DNA of 64,000 bases from Scylla paramamosain (GCF_035594125.1 NC_087156.1:26085497-26149496); one strand, 5' to 3'; positions 1 to 10,057 are shown, counted from the first letter of the stretch. Notes: generated by a model from the letters alone, not told the origin. A program made the numbers and translations.

Positions 1-380
1 TTGATGTGTGTTTGACGAATCGAGTATGAATGTATTCCTTAATTGGGATGGTCGTTATTATTTATTTTGATCATGGCGGGAGCGGAGCATTATCTGTATT
101 TGACGAGTCTGGGCAACACCAAAGACTGCGCATAAATCGCTCAGTAAAACTATTATCGATTCGATTGCGATTCAACTCGTGGATCAAGTTGGCCGAGCCA
201 TTCACTTTAGGAGGGGTAAATCAATTACACTCTTACTGCATATCAGACAGAAATAAATAGCTGGTGATTATGCTCAACGTCTTATTCATGATGTGACGTC
301 CATCATGATGAAAGCGTTCACACCTCCCACTTGAGCGGAATATGACTTGCTTTTTACGCAAAGCAAAGGTGGGGGATTAG

Positions 381-708
381 ATGACATCTGGGTTTTTATT
401 CCATCCCATTCAAGAAGAGATGGCAGTCTATTTTCCGTTTTGAGTGGCTTTGCTAAAAGAGCAATTCCCTTTCTCATGCGCACTGGGGCGCCCGAAGCAC
501 TCTAAATGGGAAAAGGTTTATTAACAGATGTTTTAGAGGGGAAGCGACTTCGCGAATCATTAAGAAATAGAGGTGTTGCAGCTGTGAAGGGCGTGGGCGA
601 AAGGATAGTTCGAGGTGGACGAGTAATGAAAAAGAGGAAAGTTGGAGTCGGAAAAAAAAAAAAAGAGAAAACAACCAACCAGGCAACTGAAAAGAAAGAC
701 TTGCTATA
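381..708 (+). pseudogene. Small basic virion core-like protein (PX/pX-like), broken
   Basis: The best-preserved part is a 67-codon frame at 506-709 with a hydrophobic/basic N-terminal half (motif LTDVLEGKRLRESL) and a very Lys/Arg-rich tail (KKRKVGVGKKKKEK). Upstream frames from about 381 carry related hydrophobic and basic residues (FAKRAIPFL) but are separated by one in-frame stop near 505 and one frameshift near 410. Short basic proteins of this layout precede the capsid gene in Polintons and adintoviruses, where they are compared to adenovirus core peptides. Assignment rests on composition and gene order rather than a search. The breaks mean it is not expected to be functional. Confidence 0.5.
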
Positions 709-812
709 AAGCAGATATCTTCAATATTTAGCTTAGTCGTGAAGATGACTCATTACGGGCCAGATGTGCAGGGTGGAGCGACCTCCACCCCCTGAGCAAT
801 TACCTGACAGCC

Positions 813-1941
813 ATGAGTGAGAATATCCCGCGGGTGAATCGCCTGCATACCATCGAATCGTCAGTCGCTGCGAGGGGAAAGTTGGACGTATTACCCATTA
901 ATTTAGACGCTAATGCTAATAATCATACGGGGATTAATGATCCTTACATTGAATTTAGACTGCCTGGTATTCCAGGACAATTTTGGGATCTATCAACGCT
1001 GTCTCTAGAATTGCGAGTTAACGTGGCGAAGACAGACGGCGCGCCACTAGACGATGACAATCACGCGATTATGATGGATCAAAAGGCATAATCAATAAAT
1101 TTGATGAAGACTATTTCACGGGGGGAGAATAAAGACGAGAAACAAATTATAAAAGATTGTAAAACGCACGGCATTTCAATGACTGCGCCTTTGCTTTCGG
1201 ATATATCAAGTCTAGACGCTTATCTGCTTGACTCTGTTGATGTGAGAATTTGATTAGAACTGGTTAACAAAACATGGATTCTTAATTCACACCAAGACAC
1301 CAGCAGTTTCAAATTTAAGCTCGAGATGGCTAAGTTATGGGTTGACTGCATCACGCCGCATCCACCCGCCTTAGAATCGTTAAATAACTCCTTGACTCTA
1401 AATCCAATGCAATACACTTTCAATAGAACACTCAATAAGACGTATGTATTAGCCGCCAATCAAACATCTTCGATTGCCGAATTACCTTTCGTGCAAATCA
1501 TACCTCAAAATTTGACCATGGCAATAGTTGATATGGACAGCTTACAAGGCATAATTGATAAGAATGGTTTATATTTTCATCACACCGATCTGTCACATGT
1601 ACATGTCACCGTGAATGGGGCAACCATTTATAATGTTCACAGCTCTTTCCCGCATCACGTGTCAAAATTGTTTTACACGACCCTTGAGTCACTAGGATTG
1701 GACACACGTAATTCCCTAACATTTGATGCTTTTTAATAAAGGTTGGACAGTATGTTTCTTTAACTTTGTGATGGAGGACGTGCACAATGCCATCCCTCTG
1801 GATAAATCAGGAAATCTAAGAATTAATCTGTCTTTTGCTAAGGAACGTAATCACAACCGCGTCATCATGTTTTTCGCCGACACTACTGGCGTCATAGAAA
1901 TTGATCATTATCGTCACATTCGCTGCATTGTCCGTGCATAA
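813..1941 (+). pseudogene. Polinton capsid protein (F54H12.2-like family), broken
   Basis: The frame opens at ATG 813 and runs to a stop at 1091 (motif DPYIEFRLPG followed by a beta-rich segment), then continues in pieces at about 1098-1736 and 1750-1941. The last piece contains GNLRINLSFAKE and VIEIDHYRHI, the typical C-terminal pattern of the F54H12.2-like proteins carried by Mavericks. I see at least one in-frame TGA near 1252, a frameshift near 1735-1750, and an apparent loss of central sequence after 1091. Family members are about 350-500 aa, so the remains cover much of the protein. Whether the family is the major or the minor capsid component I cannot settle from sequence alone. It lies directly upstream of the protease relic, the expected order. 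Confidence 0.68.
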
Positions 1942-1947
1942 GCCGTC

Positions 1948-2393
1948 ATGAATGCACGTGAAATACAAGCCGGTCTAGCAGGCATCTTGGGCGATCGAGT
2001 TTATTTTTTAGGCTGTCACGACCGTCGCTGTGTGACAGAGCTGATAAATCTTGCCAGAAAACAGGCAAAGCCATGCGTTTTCATTCTAAATACACTGAGT
2101 GACTCAAAGACCATGGGCCACTGGATTACTGTTTATCTTAATTTTTAAAGTCAGACCATAGGCTATTACGATAGCTATAACTTACACCCCAAATACAATT
2201 CCGCTGTCTTACATCATTTTATGCAAACTTGCCCACATATGAAAATTAGCACATTAAATTATCGACTTCAGGGGTTGAATTCCCTCATGTGTGGCATTTA
2301 TTGCATGTTCTTTTGCCTTCTACTGAGTTGGCATACATTAAAACGTGCAATGTGCATTATTCACGCCACCTTCAAAAAGCATCAATATCTATA
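1948..2393 (+). pseudogene. Adenain-type cysteine protease (Polinton PRO), interrupted by Gypsy
   Basis: The frame starts at ATG 1948, seven bases after the capsid stop. It shows the hallmarks of adenovirus-type maturation proteases: GHWITVYL (His), then YYDSY (acidic residue), then NSLMCGIYCMFF with the nucleophilic Cys. An in-frame TAA at 2146-2148 lies between the His and acidic motifs. The frame is open again until it is cut at 2393 by the Gypsy LTR. The same frame appears to resume at 8996, after one copy of the TATA duplication, and to run to about 9118. In the family the enzyme trims capsid precursors. The premature stop and the insertion make this copy non-functional. Confidence 0.72.
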
Positions 2394-3155
2394 TGTAATG
2401 AGTGCAAAACTAGGGCACAGTTAACCTACCTTAATTAGGCTCACCAAGCACTCACCACAAGAATCCACTGATTAATTTAAATCTCCTGCTTAGGTTCACA
2501 GAAACCTGGGCCACAATTTAAAAATTTAATGGTTGAATACATAATAAAGAAAACACAAATGAGTACATAATAAAGAAAACACAAATAAAATATGAGTGCT
2601 TAACACTCTTAGAGGCCACACTGCTGGCACTCCAAAATACCTGATCCCATGAGAAAATGGGTAAATCCACATACAAATAAACAGGAGAAATAAACACTTC
2701 ACGCACCAACACAAGAAATGTTATATGCCACTGACAGTCCCACCCTAACCAGTACCCCCAGGACCCTCACACCCTATAGGCCCAACCGCACACCGATCCA
2801 ACGCGCTGAAGGTACGCCACTACCACTACCCTGAAGTACTGCAGCTCTTCCTCCATGCACGGCGGTACTAACACCATAGCAGCCAGGGACAGCAAGTTCC
2901 TCACTGCAGCCTCCTTAGTTCACAGTATCTGCTACGGTGCCACCTCACTGACGTCCCACAGCACACTGCCAAGACCAAACTCCTGCAAATCAAATGGCAA
3001 ATCTACCACTACTCTGCACCCTGTCTCTCTCTCGCTCCCCTCTCCCGCCAAAATTCCCACAACAACAAACCTTCAGGGCCTTAAGACTCGTTTTGGCGGG
3101 ACTCGCTGACTAGTCTGTGAGCCTCTCGCAGGCGCGTCCACTTCAACTTCTTACA
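2394..3155 (-). repeat. 3' LTR of the Gypsy element
   Basis: This is the left copy of the 762-bp LTR. On the plus strand it runs from TGTAATGAGTGC to CTTCTTACA. It contains an internal tandem pair of about 32 bp (near 2536-2590, each with ACATAATAAAGAAAACACAAAT) and matches the right copy apart from about seven single-base differences. Confidence 0.95.
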
Positions 3156-3168
3156 CTCACCCCCCCCT
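3156..3168 (-). other. Polypurine tract of the Gypsy element
   Basis: On the minus strand the sequence GGGGGGGGTGAG ends exactly at the start of the 3' LTR. It lies 18 bases downstream of the pol stop. This is where plus-strand DNA synthesis is primed in LTR retroelements. Confidence 0.8.
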
Positions 3169-3185
3169 GAACTTTGTGCATGCCC

Positions 3186-6100
3186 TCATGCACAATCCCC
3201 ACAGCCAACACAAGACGAACCCGTTGCACCCCTTTCAGCAATCCTACTAGACCTCCTGAGTTGAGGGGCCTGAACCCCTTTAACCTGCTCTGAGCCTTCA
3301 CCACTCTGTTCATCTGGCTCTTCACCAGGCCCTAGGGCATCCTCTCCCTCCTGCTCAACCACTGAGTCCACTTGTTTCTCTGAGTCAAGTTCTGGAAACC
3401 CAAAGCGCTTTAACACTTCTGTCATATCTGGCATTTCTACTTCTTCCTCCTCTGGTGGCCCTTCATTACTTGTCCCTGCTGGCACTTCATTACTTGTCCC
3501 TGCATGGCCCTCACTGCCATTCCAAGGACGCAAGTTACTGCGATGTAACACCTTACTACAGCCGGACTCACCTTCTGGTCTGACCCTATACACCCCACTC
3601 ACCCCATCCAACACCTCCTCAACTTCCCACACCTCAGCTGCAAACTTAGGCTGAATCTTCCTCCTACCTAGTACTGCATTGTCCCTTAGCAACACTCTTT
3701 GTCCCACCCTCAATGGCTCTGCTTTTCCTTGCTCCTGACGCTTCCACCTATTGGTATTGTGGTAATTCTTGATGTTCAACTTAGCTGCTTTCCAAGCAGC
3801 CTCCTGTGTCTCTCTGAGCTTCCTAATCCACATGCTATGGTTAGTAGGCTCACTATCAGTTTCCTCACAGAACCTATCCAAAGGTAAATGGGGCTCCACA
3901 CCAAACAACAAATAATGGGGTGAAAAACCAGTGACAGCATGGGGTGTGGTATTATAGATGGCAGTGAGGCTTGACAAGTGCCTAGGCCAATGCTCCTGCT
4001 GTTCCTGACCAAGGGTAACTAACATCCCATGTAAGGTGCGGTTAAACCTCTCACAGATCCCATTTCCTTGAGAGTGATACGGGGTGGTACGAGACTTGGC
4101 TACATGGTAATACTTGCATAGTTCCTGCACTAACTTTCCCTCAAAATTCCTACCCTGGTCACTATGTACCCTTCCTGGGCAACCAAAACGGTGAAAAATC
4201 TCCTCCACCAAGATCTTGGCTACTGTGCTTGCCTTTTGGTTTTTAGTAGGAAAGGCCAGGGCAAACTTGCTAAACACATCCGTCACCACCAATACATTTT
4301 CCTTGCCATCCCTGGCCGGATCCAGTAAAGTGAAGTCAACAGCCAACACTTCCCAGGGGCGGTTGGCTTCCAACGTACCCAACTTAGTCTTGGCCCGCAC
4401 ACCCTCCTCCTTCCCCATGACACAGACTTTGCACTTTGCCACATACAATTTGATGTCTTCATGTAGTCCTGGCCAAGCAAACCTATCCTTCACTAGTGAC
4501 GTTGTTCTAGCAACCCCTTGATGACCCCACTGATCATGAGCGGCTTTAAGCACTTCTTGTCTCTGATTCACTGGCAACACCACTTTCCACTTCCTAGAAT
4601 CTGTCTCCCTTCCACGCCAGTAGATCACCCCATGCCTCATAATGAGGGACCCTCTCACTCTCCACCATTGCCTAAACTCCTCTACTTGTAGCAACTGCCT
4701 TAGTTCTGCTGGCCTCACTCTACCAATCATTTGTCTCCACAACTTCCCTACAACTGGACAAGACTGTTGCATATCCCTAAGCTGCTCCTTACTGGCACCA
4801 CGCCATACCTGCATCACAGCCACCCCTTTCACCGAGGTGTTAGGACTGGTTTCCCATATCTCCTTCTCTTCCTCCCCTCCCTCAATCAATTCCTGGGGCC
4901 TCCTCGACAATCCATCCGCGTTACCATTCTCCTTCCCTGGCCGGTATTTCACCTCAAAATCAAACCTTCCCAAGTCACCCAGCCACCTACTCTCCACTGC
5001 CCCAAGCTTGGCAGAGTTCAAATGTGCCAATGGATTATTATCCGTCAGCACTATAAAATGTCCACCCACCAGATAGTGCTTAAACTGCTCTGTCACTGCC
5101 CACTTCAGAGCCAACAGCTCCAACTTCCTAGAGCTGTAATTGCTCATATTCCGCTCTGACTTTCTGAGACCTCTACTTGCAAAAGCCACCGGATGCAACC
5201 TCCCATCATGCTCCTGAGATAAAACTGCTCCCAGTCCTTCAAAGCTAGCATCTGTCTCCACCACGAACTGCTTGCTGTAATCTGCACTTTTCAACACTGG
5301 AGCCTGACTTAACTTCTCTTTCAACAAGGCAAATGCTCTGGCCTCATCCTTCCCCCAATAATCACTCACTGCTGCCTTAGAATCACCACTCATCAAAGCA
5401 TGCAACGGAGCAGCCACCTTCGCAAAATTTTTCACAAACCTTCTGTAAAAGGAGCAGAATGCGACAAATGCCCTGACCTCCCTAACAGTGCGCGGAACTG
5501 GCCACTCCTGTACAGCCCGTATTTTCTCTGGGTCTGTATTAATTCCCTCCTTAGAAATGATAAATCCAAGGTACCTAACCTGGGGCTTTAGTATGTGGCA
5601 TTTGGAAGGTTTCAACTTCAGCCCATGTTTCCTCAAAAGCTTCAACATTCCCTCCAGTCTATCCAGATGCTCATCCACACTCCGAGCAAACACCAACAAA
5701 TCATCCAGATACACCAAAAGAGTCACAAAAACCTGATCGCTAAACACATACTCCATAAACCTTTGGAATGTTGCTGGGCTATTGGATAACCCCATAGGAC
5801 AGCGCACATATTGATAATGGCCAAATGGTGTTACAAAAGCAGTCTTGGGCCGGTCTTCTGCCCGCACAAGAATCTGATGATAACCTGCAGCTAAATCAAA
5901 AGAAGAAAAATACTGTGCCCCGGCTAATGCATCTAGTGTGTCTTGTACCCTTGGTAATGGGAAGGCATCTTTCACTGTCACCTCGTTCAGCCTTCGATAA
6001 TCAACACAAAGTCGCAGCGAACCATCTTTCTTCCTCACCATCACTATTGGGGCTGCATATGGGCTCACACTCTCCTCTATCACTCCCTGTTCCAACAGTC

Positions 6101-7220
6101 CCTTTACATGAGCTTTAACCTCAGTGATACATGGGGGAGGAATATGTCTGTATGGAAGGCGAATGGACACTGCACTATTGAGGTGAATTTCATGCTCCAC
6201 TCCAGTAGCACATCCCAAATCCTGCTCGTTTTCAGCAAACACATCTCCGTACTCATGGATCAATCCATCCAGTCTCTCCAACTGTGCTGAATCAAGCTGA
6301 CTCTCATCCACCTGCACCCCTAGTCTGTCCCTGAACTCCTTAACCACTGAAGGAGGTGCAGTCTGAGCTACTGTGTGTGTGTGAGCTCTTCCCACAGTAA
6401 CCTCCCTTCCATGAGAAACTTTGGCTACCTTCCACTGTGGCCTGAATTGCACATCTGCTTGTCCTAGGTTACCCACTGACAGCCATCCTTCACCCTTAAC
6501 CACTCTGGTATAACTGGGAAATATACACAAACCTTCAGGCACCCAGTAGCCCTCACCAGGCACTAAGGGCTCCAACACCACACTATCTACATCTACTTCC
6601 TGTAAACTTTCCACAAACACTCTCATTATTCTTCTGGTACCAGCCGGGATTACTAAATCCTGTTGCTGCTGAATTACAGCAAACCCCAGAGGCTGTTGTG
6701 TCACCCTCAATTTTGCCTCAATGGCACGGACACACCTGCCCCACTTCTCAGTTAGCCCCAGGTGCACGGCTCCCTTCATCACATTCATCCCAAACAACAC
6801 TGGCAATGTAGTGCCCTGCACCACACCACTCTCCCCACCACCACCTTTCACAAAAAGTCCACAGTCTTTAACACTTTTTCCCTCAATTTCCACATTCACC
6901 TTCACATAACCCAAATAGGGAATTTCCCTCCCATTTGCATCTGTAATCCGAATGTCCATCCCATAGATCACAGCTTGCTTGGGGAGGAGGTGCTGTTTGT
7001 ACCATTCCTCTGTCACCAGACTGACCTCAGCACCAGAATCAGCCATAGCACTTACAGGTATACCATTCACCAACGCATCTATCCTCAGAGTCTTTCCAAA
7101 CAACTTAACTTTCCCTCTTTTTACATCATTCCGTTCCTCGGTCACATTAGTCACACTCCTTATCTGAGCTGTAGTGGGGGCCCTGTCGTCAGGCCTTGAG
7201 AGCTGGCCCCTTGTTCTCAA
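3186..7220 (-). CDS. pol: Gypsy Pol polyprotein (protease-RT-RNase H-integrase)
   Basis: This is an uninterrupted frame of about 1,344 codons. Seen in order: aspartic protease (DSGA, residues 61-64), reverse transcriptase (FDLAAGYHQI near 441, active site YLDD at 504-507), RNase H (TDAS at 656-659), then integrase with an HHCC zinc-binding domain (H895, H900, C930, C933) and a D-D-35-E core (D962, D1021, E1057). A basic GPY/F-like C-terminal region and an acidic tail follow. The frame has no ATG near its start: it is in the -1 frame relative to gag, overlaps the gag end, and is open from a TGA near 7275. Expression is therefore probably by frameshifting at the slippery site, and the listed start is only the first TTG. 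Intact catalytic residues and near-identical LTRs suggest a recently active copy. Confidence 0.95.
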   Translation of the reverse strand: MRTRGQLSRPDDRAPTTAQIRSVTNVTEERNDVKRGKVKLFGKTLRIDALVNGIPVSAMADSGAEVSLVTEEWYKQHLLPKQAVIYGMDIRITDANGREIPYLGYVKVNVEIEGKSVKDCGLFVKGGGGESGVVQGTTLPVLFGMNVMKGAVHLGLTEKWGRCVRAIEAKLRVTQQPLGFAVIQQQQDLVIPAGTRRIMRVFVESLQEVDVDSVVLEPLVPGEGYWVPEGLCIFPSYTRVVKGEGWLSVGNLGQADVQFRPQWKVAKVSHGREVTVGRAHTHTVAQTAPPSVVKEFRDRLGVQVDESQLDSAQLERLDGLIHEYGDVFAENEQDLGCATGVEHEIHLNSAVSIRLPYRHIPPPCITEVKAHVKGLLEQGVIEESVSPYAAPIVMVRKKDGSLRLCVDYRRLNEVTVKDAFPLPRVQDTLDALAGAQYFSSFDLAAGYHQILVRAEDRPKTAFVTPFGHYQYVRCPMGLSNSPATFQRFMEYVFSDQVFVTLLVYLDDLLVFARSVDEHLDRLEGMLKLLRKHGLKLKPSKCHILKPQVRYLGFIISKEGINTDPEKIRAVQEWPVPRTVREVRAFVAFCSFYRRFVKNFAKVAAPLHALMSGDSKAAVSDYWGKDEARAFALLKEKLSQAPVLKSADYSKQFVVETDASFEGLGAVLSQEHDGRLHPVAFASRGLRKSERNMSNYSSRKLELLALKWAVTEQFKHYLVGGHFIVLTDNNPLAHLNSAKLGAVESRWLGDLGRFDFEVKYRPGKENGNADGLSRRPQELIEGGEEEKEIWETSPNTSVKGVAVMQVWRGASKEQLRDMQQSCPVVGKLWRQMIGRVRPAELRQLLQVEEFRQWWRVRGSLIMRHGVIYWRGRETDSRKWKVVLPVNQRQEVLKAAHDQWGHQGVARTTSLVKDRFAWPGLHEDIKLYVAKCKVCVMGKEEGVRAKTKLGTLEANRPWEVLAVDFTLLDPARDGKENVLVVTDVFSKFALAFPTKNQKASTVAKILVEEIFHRFGCPGRVHSDQGRNFEGKLVQELCKYYHVAKSRTTPYHSQGNGICERFNRTLHGMLVTLGQEQQEHWPRHLSSLTAIYNTTPHAVTGFSPHYLLFGVEPHLPLDRFCEETDSEPTNHSMWIRKLRETQEAAWKAAKLNIKNYHNTNRWKRQEQGKAEPLRVGQRVLLRDNAVLGRRKIQPKFAAEVWEVEEVLDGVSGVYRVRPEGESGCSKVLHRSNLRPWNGSEGHAGTSNEVPAGTSNEGPPEEEEVEMPDMTEVLKRFGFPELDSEKQVDSVVEQEGEDALGPGEEPDEQSGEGSEQVKGVQAPQLRRSSRIAERGATGSSCVGCGDCA

Positions 7221-7235
7221 GGACTCCCGTTTCCC
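7177..7235 (-). promoter_or_regulatory. -1 ribosomal frameshift signal with predicted pseudoknot
   Basis: On the minus strand, the heptamer G GGA AAC (7235-7229) lies in gag phase as X XXY YYZ. A six-base spacer follows, then an 8-bp stem CCTTGAGA/TCTCAAGG (7222-7215 with 7201-7194). The stem's loop contains GGGGCC (7210-7205), which can pair with GGCCCC (7182-7177) to make an H-type pseudoknot. The gag TGA (7219-7217) falls inside the first stem. Heptamer, spacer and pseudoknot fit the established -1 frameshift model, and the pol frame is exactly -1 to gag. Confidence 0.8.
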
Positions 7236-8029
7236 GCTGTCTTGGACACCAACTCCTTGAACCGTTCACACTGATATCCCAAGTGTCCATGTTGTCCACA
7301 CAAGGAGCAAGATGGTGAAGAAAGGGTACTCCTCACAACTCTCTCTGGCTTTTTCCCACTCACTAACTCTGCTTCTTCCTTCACAATCCGCTCAGCCTCA
7401 CTCACTTGGTCTGCTGCTCGCTGAACCATGTCCTCCCACTTCACAGGCTGGTGCTTTTCCCACCATTTTCCCAACTTCACTCCTACTTTTCTGTCTCTCA
7501 AATTCCTACAGAACCATGTAGTTAGCAGCCATTGCTGTTCTTTATCTCCCTTGTCTCTCACTTTGTACATTTTATCCACAATAACACCCAGAGAATCAGC
7601 AAATTCCCACACTCCTTCACCCGGCTGTTGAACCCGAGCATGCAGCTGTTTTTCTAAGTCTGTATAATTCAGTTCTGGTCCAAAAGCAGACCTCAAACAA
7701 TCAAAAAGGTCAGACACAGTCTTCACAGTACTGTTGCGGACCCTTCGACGGGCTGGGCCTTCCAAGAACCCACACAGGTATGACACTCCCTCAGAGCCCT
7801 GTAATCCCAGCTGCTTTATTTTCTCTGTGGCATCCTCTACCCAGTCATCCAACTCACTGGCCCTCCATACCCTTCCAGAGAATTTTCCAATAGTGGGGAC
7901 AGGACGTGACCACACCATGTTTTGCATGTGCCCCATTTGGTCAAACTTATTACACAGTTGTGCCACTGTTTGGGATAACTGAGCATTGGTACTGATTAAG
8001 TTATCAACTACCTCTGGGGTCACTTCCAC
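7217..8029 (-). CDS. gag: Gypsy Gag with one zinc knuckle
   Basis: A 270-residue frame starts with ATG at 8029. The N-terminal 50 residues look like a short coiled coil. The middle resembles retrotransposon gag capsid domains (FSGRVWRASELDDWV near 50, FLEGPARRRV near 88, then WEFADSL near 142). The C-terminus has a CCHC knuckle, CSLCGQHGHLGYQC, near residue 240, for RNA binding. It is the structural protein that packages the element's RNA. It overlaps the pol frame by about 50 bases, and the frameshift heptamer lies five codons before its stop. The 5' leader between PBS and ATG is about 180 bases. No breaks are seen. Confidence 0.92.
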   Translation of the reverse strand: MEVTPEVVDNLISTNAQLSQTVAQLCNKFDQMGHMQNMVWSRPVPTIGKFSGRVWRASELDDWVEDATEKIKQLGLQGSEGVSYLCGFLEGPARRRVRNSTVKTVSDLFDCLRSAFGPELNYTDLEKQLHARVQQPGEGVWEFADSLGVIVDKMYKVRDKGDKEQQWLLTTWFCRNLRDRKVGVKLGKWWEKHQPVKWEDMVQRAADQVSEAERIVKEEAELVSGKKPERVVRSTLSSPSCSLCGQHGHLGYQCERFKELVSKTAGNGSP

Positions 8030-8211
8030 CTCCCTGCTCTCCTACTTACACTCAACTTTAACCCCAGCTACACCTTGGCCATCAACATCACCCAAACACA
8101 ACAAATCCTCCATTGTGCAGGAGTAGTGCCACACTAACACTTAAGTGGATTTTGCCAAAAGCACTGGACCCAAGCAGGAGTTTGAAACAATTTCCCCAAA
8201 AGGGCATAAAA

Positions 8212-8227
8212 CTACGCTCTGCTACCA
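8212..8227 (-). other. Primer-binding site of the Gypsy element
   Basis: Two bases inside the 5' LTR, the minus strand reads TGGTAGCAGAGCGTAG. It begins with the TGG expected to pair with the CCA end of a tRNA. I cannot name the tRNA without a search of host tRNA 3' ends. Confidence 0.8.
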
Positions 8228-8229
8228 AT

Positions 8230-8991
8230 TGTAATGAGTGCAAAACTAGGGCACAGTTAACCTACCTTAATTAGGCTCACCAAGCACTCACCACAAGAAC
8301 CCACTGATTAATTTAAACCTCCTGCTTAGGTTCACAGAAACCTGGGCCACAATTTAAAAATTTAATGGTTGAATACATAATAAAGAAAACACAAATGAGT
8401 ACATAATAAAGAAAACACAAATAAAATATGAGTGCTTAACACTCTTAGAGGCCACACTGCTGGCACTCCAAAATACCTGATCCCATGAGAAAATGGGTAA
8501 ATCCACATACAAATAAACAGGAGAAATAAACACTTCACGCACCAACACAAGAAATGTTATATGCCACTGACAGTCCCACCCTAACCAGTAACCCCAGGAC
8601 CCTCACACCCTATAGGCCCAACCGCACACCGACCCAACGCGCTGAAGGTACGCCACTACCACTACCCTGAAGTACTGCAGCTCTTCCTCCATGCACGGCG
8701 GTACTAACACCATAGCAGCCAGGGACGGCAAGTTCCTCACTGCAGCCTCCTTAGTTCACAGTATCTGCTACGGTGCCACCTCACTGACGTCCCACAGCAC
8801 ACTGCCAAGACCAAACTCCTGCAAATCAAATGGCAAATCTACCACTACTCTGCACCCTGTCTCTCTCTTGCTCCCCTCTCCCGCCAAAATTCCCACAACA
8901 ACAAACCTTCAGGGCCTTAAGACTCGTTTTGGCGGGACTCGCTGACTAGTCTGTGAGCCTCTCGCAGGCGCGCCCACTTCAACTTCTTACA
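8230..8991 (-). repeat. 5' LTR of the Gypsy element
   Basis: This is the right-hand 762-bp LTR and, for this minus-strand element, the promoter-bearing copy. It matches 2394-3155 with about seven substitutions by eye. On the minus strand it begins TGTAAGAAG and ends TCATTACA. The flanking TATA duplication follows at 8992-8995. Confidence 0.95.
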
Positions 8992-9201
8992 TATATAATG
9001 ACAAAAAAATTACTCGTATGGCTTACGTAATATTTCGTAAAATGCCCCATTGCATGCCTACGTTTTGTCCAGCCAGCAACCGAGTGAGATGTCGTAACAT
9101 CTGTAAAGTGGTAATAAGGTAGATTGGGGGGTCGGAAAAGATAAGCGTCACTTCGCCATCGCCTCTCAACCCAGTCGGACGTCGAAGCCTCATCTCCAAG
9201 A

Positions 9202-9901
9202 ATGGAGCAAGCTGACAAGCATTTCATCTTGAGAATCGCGGGTGAGTACACCATTGCCTTGCATGCCATCTCGCATCTTCGCTATTGTAAATTACATTAA
9301 CGTTCTTTGCCAATGAATAAGAAGAGGGGGAGGGGGAGGGAAAAATAAAAACTTTTCCATTGTTCTAATCGTTTTTTTTTTTTTGTCTGTTACAGAACGT
9401 ATCTCTTTCTGCTTTGATATCTATCTGGGCGATGTTGGGGGTAAGCAAAGCTGTGCTGACCATGAGGATGTCAATGTGGAGAGAATGTCAAAACCTGCAA
9501 AGAAAAAATTGATCTTTAGCAATGACGACATGTCGCCGCTGCCGGTCAATCCACCTCCTGATGCTCCATCAGAACAGGAGTCGCAACAGCGGCAGCCACC
9601 ACAGCAGTCGATGACCCCACCTCAGGAGTCGCTGATCTCGCCCCCTGCCGAAACACAGCTGTGGCGGTCAGATGAGTCGGCAGTAGGTGGCAAAGAGGGT
9701 CAGGAGGTGAAGAAGAAGTCACAGGAAAAGAGAAAAAACAAAAATATTCCCCCTAACACGCCAGAGGATGTCAGCACACCAAAACTCCCCATTGCTCCAC
9801 CCGCCCCTCGTAAGAAGCTGATTCCTAGAGTCATTAAAACTATGCCCGTCATTGACAGCGATGACGATGATCTCTTCGCTTTCAATTCGCAAATGTTTTG
9901 A
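9202..9901 (+). CDS. Unrecognised small spliced gene, Pro-rich with acidic tail (181 aa)
   Basis: Exon 1 is 9202-9241 (ATG in the context AAGAATGG) and ends at a strong donor, G|GTGAGT. Exon 2 is 9396-9901, after a T-rich tract and the acceptor TTACAG. The junction keeps frame (phase 1) and gives 181 codons. The N-terminus (about 45 residues) looks globular (RISFCFDIYLGD). The middle is rich in Pro, Gln and Ser with basic patches (KKSQEKRKNK), and the end is acidic-aromatic (DSDDDDLFAF). Two AATAAA signals follow at 9922 and 9949, in a short tandem copy of GTATTTGCCCTAATAAA. I do not recognise the family. It lies in the same orientation just after the Polinton protease remnant and may belong to that element or be host. 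It has no visible breaks. Confidence 0.55.
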
Positions 9902-9988
9902 ATGAGAGATGTATTTGCCCTAATAAATCAATGAGCTGTATTTGCCCTAATAAAAATAAAATGTCCCATCGACTCTGCATAACCTTTC

Positions 9989-10057
<69 letters not shown>

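Larger units (their letters stand above)
1..2393 (+). mobile_element. Decayed Polinton/Maverick (adintovirus-like) block, 5' part
   Basis: Three consecutive plus-strand relics in this stretch match the virion-gene cluster of Polintons/adintoviruses: a small basic core-type protein, a capsid protein of the F54H12.2-like family, and an adenain-type cysteine protease. All carry stops or frameshifts. No polymerase B, integrase or packaging ATPase is visible, so the block is partial; the missing genes may lie before position 1 or be lost. Positions 1-380 contain broken reading frames without a secure identity (a short stretch near 90-230 may be another virion-gene remnant). The block is cut by the Gypsy insertion at 2394 and its protease frame seems to resume at 8992. 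Confidence 0.72.
2394..8991 (-). mobile_element. Gypsy-type LTR retrotransposon, nearly intact
   Basis: A 6,598-bp element on the minus strand. Two direct 762-bp repeats begin TG and end CA and enclose gag and pol; a tRNA primer-binding site abuts the right LTR and a G-rich polypurine tract abuts the left LTR. The flanks carry a 4-bp duplication TATA (2390-2393 and 8992-8995). By eye the LTRs differ at about seven positions in 762, so the insertion is young. The order protease-RT-RNase H-integrase in pol is that of Gypsy/Metaviridae. It landed in the Polinton protease relic. There is no env-like frame. Confidence 0.95.

Noticed and set aside
3699..7199. Plus-strand open frames across the Gypsy pol
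   Set aside because: Shadows of the minus-strand pol gene with intact catalytic motifs.
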